Source of the DNA: YC2-FULL-38-9 sp964629635
GTDB taxonomy: Bacteria; Patescibacteriota; Microgenomatia; UBA1406; GWC2-37-13
Reading direction: 5' to 3'
NCBI GenBank assembly: GCA_964629635.1
Contig: CAZVQS010000003.1
Coordinates: 1 to 51,370 of the forward strand
DNA length: 51,370 nucleotides
The notes beneath the pieces were generated by a model. The model was given only the letters and a program-made list of their open reading frames with translations. It had not been told where the DNA came from and ran no database searches. The position numbers and the translations under genes were made by a program. Positions 46,294 through 51,370 of this stretch are shown in pieces; the first letter of the stretch is position 1; each line of letters begins with the position of its first letter.

Positions 46294-47591
46294 AATCTCT
46301 TGAATCTGTTGATAATTTGTTTGTCAAACCGGCCCTCAAACGCCACTGCCGTTTCCGGTCCCGCTTCCTTCAAAAGAGCGGATTGCACACCGGTTTCCGC
46401 ATCGAAAATCCGTATGCGGGGGGAAGGCGAAAATGCATGGTCGGTGGTATAAAGAATTACGCGCTCCCGGGCTAGGGCGCCGGCGATTAAAGCATAGGTT
46501 TCTTGTTTTTCCGTACCCAGTTCTGGGATGCCGCGGCTTGCAATGATCCTCGTATTTTTTTTGAACCCGGCGAGGGTGCGTATTGTGTGGAGGAACCCTT
46601 CGCGGCTTGTGTTATAGGAGTTGTCAATGACAACCGTTCCCCGGTATCCTTCAGTCGTCACGGGCAACGCGCGTTTGCGGATTGTTTTCATGGCGGTCTC
46701 TATCTCCTCCTCCCCTACTCCGAGATGCCGCGCTAGCGCAACCGGTGCCGCAACATCAAGAACCGGACCCGAATCCCTGAAAAACTCGATAGGTGCTTTT
46801 ACGCCTTCCTCAAGCATGTTGCGGACCGCGCACTCCGCGTTCACATATGCGCGTCCGTTGGCGGGCAGCGCTTCAAGCAGCTCTTTTTTAGCGTGGATGA
46901 GGTTCTCCCGGGAGCCGAACAGGTCCAGGTGCTGGTTGCCGATACCCGTTAAAATGCCGAATGCGGGATTGGTGAAAGAGCAGATCTTTTCGATTTCCCC
47001 CCGGCGGTATGCTCCCATTTCGGCGATGAAATACCGGGTGTCCTTTTTTACGTTTTTCAGGATGGACAGGGCAACGCCCACGTCCGTATTGAAATTCCCG
47101 TCGGTGCGGGCGGTACTGAATTTCCGGGAAAGCATTTCATACAGATTCTCCTTGGTCGTCGTTTTCCCGTAAGAGCCGGTTATGCCGATGACGATGGTTC
47201 GGGTGCGCTCCAGGTGACGCTTTGCCCGTTCGACAATCGCCCGGCGTTTGAGGAGCGCAAAGACCGAACTGACAAGCACTCCCGTATAGGTTGCCGTGAA
47301 AGCGGCAGGTATGAGCAAAAGTACGGACGGCAGGAGAAGCAGGGTGTTTCCCTGTACTGCAAACGTCAGGAGTGCAAGCAGCGCCAGGGCAATCACGAAT
47401 ATGATAAGGTTCCGCGTTTTTTTCGCGGGAAGCTTTTGCCGGGACAGGAATATGCGGACATATCCGGAATCGTGGAGCGCAGACAGGAACCGGTCGAGAC
47501 GGTATTCCTTTATCTGGAAGAGGTAAATGTAATCGAGCGTTTTTACGATCGTGCCGATGAGGAACGCGAATGCAACAGCTGATGAGTTCAT
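46290..47591 (-). CDS. MurF-like Mur ligase with N-terminal membrane helices
   Basis: 433 residues. Instead of the usual MurF substrate domain, the N-terminal about 130 residues contain three to four hydrophobic helices. The Mur ligase core follows: P-loop GITGSYGKTTTKENL near 140, the TDGNFNTDVGVALSIL segment, AEMGAYRRGEI, GILTGIGNQHLD, and the C-terminal domain with VIDNSYNTSREGF, the usual DxYNA-type motif. The likely reaction is ATP-dependent addition of a peptide to a UDP-MurNAc-peptide, here at the membrane. All ATP-site residues appear intact. It is coupled by ATGA overlaps to the hydrolase gene before it and the DegT-like gene behind it. Confidence 0.83.
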   Translation of the reverse strand: MNSSAVAFAFLIGTIVKTLDYIYLFQIKEYRLDRFLSALHDSGYVRIFLSRQKLPAKKTRNLIIFVIALALLALLTFAVQGNTLLLLPSVLLLIPAAFTATYTGVLVSSVFALLKRRAIVERAKRHLERTRTIVIGITGSYGKTTTKENLYEMLSRKFSTARTDGNFNTDVGVALSILKNVKKDTRYFIAEMGAYRRGEIEKICSFTNPAFGILTGIGNQHLDLFGSRENLIHAKKELLEALPANGRAYVNAECAVRNMLEEGVKAPIEFFRDSGPVLDVAAPVALARHLGVGEEEIETAMKTIRKRALPVTTEGYRGTVVIDNSYNTSREGFLHTIRTLAGFKKNTRIIASRGIPELGTEKQETYALIAGALARERVILYTTDHAFSPSPRIRIFDAETGVQSALLKEAGPETAVAFEGRFDKQIINRFKRL

Positions 47592-48319
47592 AGGAATGAT
47601 CCCATAACTGATGCGACTTCCCGGGGTTGATGGAGGGGCAGGCCGTGTGTTTGCCCCGGGAAAACCGTAAGACGGGACCCCGGTATGTTTTTCTCAAGAA
47701 GCTTTGCGTATGCAAGCGGGGTATCCCGATCGTTTTCCCCCCAGAGAATGAGGGTGGGAACCGTAATGTCCGGCGTCAGGGGGGTAAGGTCGGTCGATAT
47801 GATCTTCCTGAAGTTGGATTCAAGGAGCGGATACCGGAGCGAATCGGATCCGGGATACAGGATGCGGTAAGCGGTTTTGCGGACCGCCAGCATGAAGCCG
47901 GATGGAACCGGCAGTTTCCTGAGAACCGAGCCGATGAATGAGGATTTTACAGGGCTGCGTTTGAAGGAAGCGTCGCACAGGACGAGTTTGGAAAAAATGT
48001 TTTTTCGGGTGGAGGCAAGATAGATGCCGATGCTGCCGCCGAACGAATGTCCGAAAAAGACGGGGCGGTTGAGGCCGAGCGCGCGCATCGCCTCCTCGAC
48101 GATTGCCGCATACTCCTCTACTCCCCATTCTTTGTCCGGCAGGTCGCTTTGGCCGAATCCGGGCAGGTCGATAACGATGGTGTCGTGGCGGGATTGCAGT
48201 TCTTGCGCCAGAGGCATCAGGCTTTTGCCGGAGCCGCCCCACCCGTGGATGAGGACAACGGGCGCTCCCCTGCCTTGCCGGAAGTAATGGATTCTCCGTT
48301 CCCGGAGCGTAAGATGCAT
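47588..48319 (-). CDS. Alpha/beta hydrolase
   Basis: 243 residues. It opens LRERRIHYFRQG and has the oxyanion region VLIHGWGGSGKS near 22-33, the nucleophile elbow GHSFGG near 94-99, the acid in LILWGENDRDTPL near 190 and the histidine in GQTHGLPL near 222, a complete serine-hydrolase triad. It resembles small esterases or C-C hydrolases; the substrate is unknown. It is the first gene of the cell-wall operon; TATAAT (48326-48331, minus strand) lies 6 nt before its ATG, a leaderless start. A role in cleaving an ester of a wall or lipid intermediate is speculative. Confidence 0.88.
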   Translation of the reverse strand: MHLTLRERRIHYFRQGRGAPVVLIHGWGGSGKSLMPLAQELQSRHDTIVIDLPGFGQSDLPDKEWGVEEYAAIVEEAMRALGLNRPVFFGHSFGGSIGIYLASTRKNIFSKLVLCDASFKRSPVKSSFIGSVLRKLPVPSGFMLAVRKTAYRILYPGSDSLRYPLLESNFRKIISTDLTPLTPDITVPTLILWGENDRDTPLAYAKLLEKNIPGSRLTVFPGQTHGLPLHQPREVASVMGSFL

Positions 48320-48325
48320 GCCCCT

Positions 48326-48331
48326 ATTATA
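48326..48331 (-). promoter_or_regulatory. -10 box of the leaderless cell-wall operon promoter
   Basis: TATAAT on the minus strand, 6 nt before the ATG at 48319. It drives four genes joined by ATGA overlaps. Confidence 0.7.
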
Positions 48332-48348
48332 TCAATTCGCCCCTTCCC

Positions 48349-48993
48349 TTATTCCAGGTTTTTGAGGGTTTGGACGAACTGGTCGATGGACACAATCTCC
48401 ATTTTCCGGCCGTCTAGAAAAAAAGTGGGGGTGGCATTGATGCCGGCCTGCTGGCCCTGCTTCAGGTCCGTTTCCACTTTTGCCTTGACCGCTTCGCTTT
48501 TGCGGTCCCTGTTGAATTGGGCAACGTCAAGTCCCGCTTCACGGGCCTTTGCCTCAAGGAATTTGTCCGTTTGCGGATTGTCGGTCAGCTGCGCCTGGTC
48601 TTTGAATACCGCGTCTGCCATTTCGAAAAATTTGCCCTGGACACTTGCGGCTTCAACGGCATACGCGGTTTCAAACGCGTTTTCATGGATCTGGTACAGG
48701 GGGTAATGCCTGAATACCAGCGTCACTTTTTTAGTGATAACGCCGTTCGGTGAGTCGCTTGCTTCAAAGGTGTTGAACAGATCGTTGAAGTTCTTGCATG
48801 CCGGACACTGGAAGTCGCTGTATTCCACGAGGACATGTTTCTTATCCGGCGACCACTTCACATGGTCCTCTTTCGTAACCGTCATGAGTTTTGAGTAGTC
48901 TGCCGTGACGTTCGTCAGTTTGAAAACAATATAAAGGAACGCGAAAATCCCGACGAGCGAACCGATAACGATAAGTATTGATTTGTTATTCAT
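48349..48993 (-). CDS. DsbA-like membrane-anchored thioredoxin-fold protein
   Basis: 214 residues. One helix (about 6-25) anchors the protein; the thioredoxin-fold part lies outside. The active site CPAC is in VEYSDFQCPACKNFN near 59-73, followed by the all-helical insertion and the cis-proline region NATPTFFLDGRK near 183-194. This is the DsbA/BdbD-type plan that introduces disulfides into exported proteins. The start at 48993 is chosen because TACAAT (49001-49006, minus strand) lies 7 nt upstream; two earlier in-frame ATGs overlap the promoter. The cysteine-rich surface proteins at 38-40 kb are natural candidate substrates. Confidence 0.88.
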   Translation of the reverse strand: MNNKSILIVIGSLVGIFAFLYIVFKLTNVTADYSKLMTVTKEDHVKWSPDKKHVLVEYSDFQCPACKNFNDLFNTFEASDSPNGVITKKVTLVFRHYPLYQIHENAFETAYAVEAASVQGKFFEMADAVFKDQAQLTDNPQTDKFLEAKAREAGLDVAQFNRDRKSEAVKAKVETDLKQGQQAGINATPTFFLDGRKMEIVSIDQFVQTLKNLE

Positions 48994-49029
48994 GGTGTCC
49001 ATTGTATACGTCTTTATGGAGAACCGCAA

Positions 49030-49297
49030 GAGGTTTATCGTAATAAAAACAGGGAAGTTTGTGCGTGAAACGCGTGAACCCGGAAAACAGAATACGTCCG
49101 CTGGTACGAATTTATGGATTGTCCTGACGGTCTAAATCTAAATAGCCGGTTGGTTGGCAGACGAAGTTGATGTCTGCTAATCAATTCCAAACAAAAAATA
49201 CACAACAAATATGTAAGTAATTCCGTCTCCCCTATTGTACCTTCTATCATTAATAGTACACGTAATATCCGAAATGTAAAGCGGTAAATTACATGGT
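49030..49297. other. Intergenic region without recognised gene
   Basis: 268 nt between the DsbA-like and ZIP genes. A minus-strand frame (49035-49250) looks random in composition and is not called. A TACAAT box on the minus strand lies near 49237-49242. No strong hairpin was seen. Confidence 0.5.
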
Positions 49298-50056
49298 TTA
49301 CTCAAGTAAAAGAAGCGGAAGCATGAGGAGAATACCGAGGATGAAACTTGCTATCTGTAAGATGTCCCGCCTGAGGTTTGATGTCTTGTGAAGCTCGGGG
49401 ATGAGGTTGGATGCGGCGATGTAGAGAAGGTTGGCGGCGGCGAAGCACAGCAGGAAAAGCTGCATGTCCCGCAGCATGCCGGACAAAAGCAGGCTCAATA
49501 CCGTGCCGAGTACCGCGGTGAGTGCGGACACGAAATTGAGAAACAGCGCTTTTCTCTTTTCCATGCCTCCATGGATGAGTACGCCGAAATCCCCTATTTC
49601 ATGCGGTATCTCGTGCAGGATGACAGCTACCGTTATCCCGATGCCGACCGGAATACTCGTCAGGAATCCGGCCCCGATCATGAGACCGTCGATAAAGTTA
49701 TGGAGGCCGTCTCCCAGAAGGACCATGTAGGCGAACCGTTCCACATGGTTGTGTTTGTCGCAGGTTTCCTCATGGTGGCTGTGTTTCCAGCAGATGGCCT
49801 TTTCCATGACGAAGGAGGCGAGGATGCCGAAAATGAAATAAAAGGATATCCGCAGGTCAAAACCGTATGTGTCAACAATTTCGGGAAGCAGGTGGATGAA
49901 AACGTCGCCGATGATGGCGCCCGCCGAAAAGCTTACGAAATAGATAAGTATTTTCCGGAGAAGCGTTTCCTTGATGCCGATACTGAATGCCCCCACGAAC
50001 GATACGAGGCTGACGACGAGTACACCAAGCAAAGCGTATGCGGGAATAATGGGCAT
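49298..50056 (-). CDS. ZIP family metal transporter
   Basis: 252 residues with eight hydrophobic helices and a histidine-rich cytoplasmic loop (HSHHEETCDKHNH near 92-105). The binuclear metal site is intact: HNFIDGLMIG in helix 4 and HEIPHEIGDFGVL in helix 5, the family signatures. It imports Zn2+ or a related divalent metal, or acts as a facilitator in either direction. It starts 2 nt after the NYN-domain gene ends, so both are probably transcribed from the promoter at 50575-50580. Confidence 0.93.
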   Translation of the reverse strand: MPIIPAYALLGVLVVSLVSFVGAFSIGIKETLLRKILIYFVSFSAGAIIGDVFIHLLPEIVDTYGFDLRISFYFIFGILASFVMEKAICWKHSHHEETCDKHNHVERFAYMVLLGDGLHNFIDGLMIGAGFLTSIPVGIGITVAVILHEIPHEIGDFGVLIHGGMEKRKALFLNFVSALTAVLGTVLSLLLSGMLRDMQLFLLCFAAANLLYIAASNLIPELHKTSNLRRDILQIASFILGILLMLPLLLLE

Positions 50057-50058
50057 TA

Positions 50059-50568
50059 TCAGATTTTGAAAAGTAATGACTGCTTGTGTTTTTCGATGTC
50101 AATGAAGTCGTCAGCTATTTCGATAAGTTCATGGTTGGCTGTTTTCCGGAACGCCACCACTTCAACGAGGCAGCCGAGGGACTGCTGGAGGTAGTTGACG
50201 ACGGGCTTGAAGTCCCCGTCGCCCGAAACCAGCACGATGGAGTCGACTTTGTGCCCGAGGCGTATGGCGTCCATGGCGATGCCGAGATCCCAGTCCCCTT
50301 TCTTTGCGCCGCCGTAAAAAATCTGGAGCGGTTTTTCCTTCACTTCAAATCCCGCCGTGTTGAGCGCGTCAAAAAATTCGCCCTCCCCTTCTCCCGCATC
50401 TGCCTTGATGACGTATGCGATCGCGCGCACGAGCAGGCGCTTGTGGAGCACAAGCTGAAGCAGGTTCTTAAAACTTACCCGGGACTTGTAAAGATTCTTT
50501 GCCGAATAGTAGAGGTTCTGCACGTCAACGAGTACGGCGATCCTCTGGTCTTTGTTGCGTACTATCAT
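50059..50568 (-). CDS. NYN domain protein (LabA/DUF88 type)
   Basis: 169 residues. It begins RIAVLVDVQNLYYSAKN, with the first acidic active-site residue of NYN (PIN-like) nucleases, then KKGDWDLGIAMDAI and IVLVSGDGDFKPVVNYL, which carries the remaining aspartates. All expected acidic residues are present. The likely role is RNA cleavage or processing. The ATG at 50568 is preferred because TATAAT (50575-50580, minus strand) lies 6 nt upstream; the frame extends to 50607 but would read through that promoter. It is divergent from the MgtC-type gene, with back-to-back leaderless promoters. Confidence 0.9.
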   Translation of the reverse strand: MIVRNKDQRIAVLVDVQNLYYSAKNLYKSRVSFKNLLQLVLHKRLLVRAIAYVIKADAGEGEGEFFDALNTAGFEVKEKPLQIFYGGAKKGDWDLGIAMDAIRLGHKVDSIVLVSGDGDFKPVVNYLQQSLGCLVEVVAFRKTANHELIEIADDFIDIEKHKQSLLFKI

Positions 50569-50574
50569 ATGTAT

Positions 50575-50580
50575 ATTATA
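50575..50580 (-). promoter_or_regulatory. -10 box of the leaderless NYN gene promoter
   Basis: TATAAT on the minus strand, 6 nt before the ATG at 50568. Confidence 0.7.
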
Positions 50581-50623
50581 ACAGGCGCCCGGCGGAAACA
50601 GGTACATATCCTATAATATATGG

Positions 50624-50629
50624 TATAAT
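50624..50629 (+). promoter_or_regulatory. -10 box of the leaderless MgtC-type gene promoter
   Basis: TATAAT with an extended TGG before it, 6 nt upstream of the ATG at 50636. A second TATAAT lies at 50612-50617. Confidence 0.7.
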
Positions 50630-50635
50630 AGCGGC

Positions 50636-51358
50636 ATGCCTGTCATATTCAAACTCGTCACCGCGCTGCTTCTCGGAGCCGCCATCGGACTGGAGCGCGA
50701 AGCGTATGAAAAGAAGATCGACCGTACGCCCCGTTCAGGACGCGGAAGCCTCGGCATCCGTACGTACTCGCTCATATCGCTTCTTGGATGCATTGCGGGT
50801 TTGGGTCTGGAAACCGGTATGGCTCCCCTGTTCGCGTTCATTTCCGCCACTTTTTCCGCGCTTCTTGTCATCTATTACATTATAGGCAGCGTTACGACCA
50901 AAGACATGGGGATGACGACCGAAATCGCGATCCTCCTTTGTTTCGTGTTCGGCGCGGTTATCGGCACCGCGTTCATGCCCGTACAGTACGTTGTCGCGAT
51001 GACGGTAGTCCTCATATTGATCCTGTCGATGAAGGATGAAATCAGGACGTTTGTCGCGGGCGTGAAGGAGTACGAACTGGACGCATTCATCAGCTATGCG
51101 ATCATAGCGCTTGTCATCCTGCCATTTCTGCCGGATGTCTCGTACCGGTTTTCCAACATTCCGGGGGCGCGCGCGGCGCTTGGTCCCCTGTTTGATACTC
51201 TCAAGAACATAGAGCTTGTAAACCCGTTCGGTTTGTGGAAAGTGGTTGCGATCATCACCGGCATAGAAGTAGCGTTTTACCAGCTTGAAAAAACGATCGC
51301 ACAGAAAGGAGGAACGAATATAAAAAACAAAAACGGCGCATTCAAAACCACAACCTAA
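50636..51358 (+). CDS. MgtC/SapB-type membrane protein, shortened DUF4010 part
   Basis: 240 residues with about six hydrophobic helices. The N-terminal about 130 residues match MgtC: LVTALLLGAAIGLERE, RTPRSGRGSLGIRTYSLISL with the conserved GLRT-like turn, and TKDMGMTTEIAILLCF. The following ELDAFISYAIIALVILPFLPD and LVNPFGLWKVV begin a DUF4010 domain, but the protein stops at AFKTTT soon after IITGIEVAFYQLEK, about where the conserved GG..SST part of DUF4010 would come. Either a natural short form or a truncation is possible; only 12 nt of sequence follow. The function is unknown; MgtC relatives affect magnesium and acid tolerance. Confidence 0.8.
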   Translation: MPVIFKLVTALLLGAAIGLEREAYEKKIDRTPRSGRGSLGIRTYSLISLLGCIAGLGLETGMAPLFAFISATFSALLVIYYIIGSVTTKDMGMTTEIAILLCFVFGAVIGTAFMPVQYVVAMTVVLILILSMKDEIRTFVAGVKEYELDAFISYAIIALVILPFLPDVSYRFSNIPGARAALGPLFDTLKNIELVNPFGLWKVVAIITGIEVAFYQLEKTIAQKGGTNIKNKNGAFKTTT

Positions 51359-51370
51359 AAAACCCAAACA

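Noticed and set aside
49035..49250. Minus-strand ORF of 71 codons upstream of the DsbA-like gene
   Set aside because: No domain, no start signal and an unnatural residue mix.
1..51370. Insertion sequences, prophage or integrases
   Set aside because: No transposase, recombinase or phage structural gene was seen; apparent accessory character is limited to 36.9-40.0 kb.

Overview
The window reads as chromosomal DNA of a small-genome bacterium, most likely a member of the Candidate Phyla Radiation (Patescibacteria), possibly Microgenomates. This rests on family content and gene style, not on a phylogenetic marker. The supporting signs are a membrane-anchored double-AAA Clp protein, a transmembrane MurF-like ligase, a FemAB-like transferase, DUF2207, CBS-HPF-like and LytR_C-like proteins, very tight packing with 4-nt ATGA overlaps, frequent strand switching, and tRNA genes without an encoded CCA. 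TGA acts as a normal stop, so the Gracilibacteria-type recoding is not used. Many genes have a -10 box (TATAAT-like) only 5-11 nt before their ATG and no Shine-Dalgarno sequence, which implies leaderless or nearly leaderless mRNAs.

Region by region. 1-4.1 kb: a partial divergent gene, an amidohydrolase, a HAD phosphatase, a membrane methyltransferase and a DUF2207 protein. 4.2-6.1 kb: tRNA-Leu, a promoter/short-ORF/terminator unit, a highly folded 320-nt non-coding stretch, a lipoprotein gene and a 77-nt three-armed inverted repeat. 6.1-14.2 kb: a nucleotide-metabolism neighbourhood with two phosphoribosyltransferase-like proteins, uridine kinase, a Ham1-like/GNAT/GNAT fusion, an ASCH protein, dCTP deaminase, a 2-hydroxyacid dehydrogenase and a deoxyribosyltransferase-like/thymidylate kinase fusion. 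Two of these genes sit directly behind intrinsic-terminator-like hairpins in their own leaders. 14.3-16.9 kb: membrane Clp ATPase, tRNA-Val and tRNA-Ile. 16.9-24.6 kb: an operon of three ATP-grasp ligases, two of them PGM1-like with a pre-ATP-grasp domain, divergent from a C45-type Ntn-hydrolase, an M17 aminopeptidase and a CBS protein. I consider this a candidate peptide-making or peptide-trimming system.

24.6-30.2 kb: envelope glycan genes (two multi-pass GT39-like proteins, GT4, methyltransferase, HAD). 30.3-36.9 kb: Lgt-like protein, DksA-like zinc finger, KefB-type transporter, envelope proteins, TPR protein, YebC and a membrane protein. 36.9-40.0 kb: an accessory-looking stretch with 1.1 kb of non-coding DNA carrying five 41-42 nt repeat-like units at about 75-nt spacing, operator-like palindromes and long hairpins, followed by two anchored cysteine-rich surface proteins. 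40.0-51.4 kb: inositol phosphatase family, an ABC exporter, a PLP aminotransferase, a cell-wall operon (alpha/beta hydrolase, MurF-like, DegT-like, FemAB-like), a DsbA-like thioredoxin, a ZIP transporter, a NYN protein and an MgtC-type protein.

How parts may work together: the DsbA-like protein could oxidise the cysteine-rich surface proteins; the MurF/FemAB operon and the Ddl-like ligase point to peptidoglycan peptide assembly; the nucleotide genes fit a salvage-dependent lifestyle. All family calls were made by eye from motifs without database searches.
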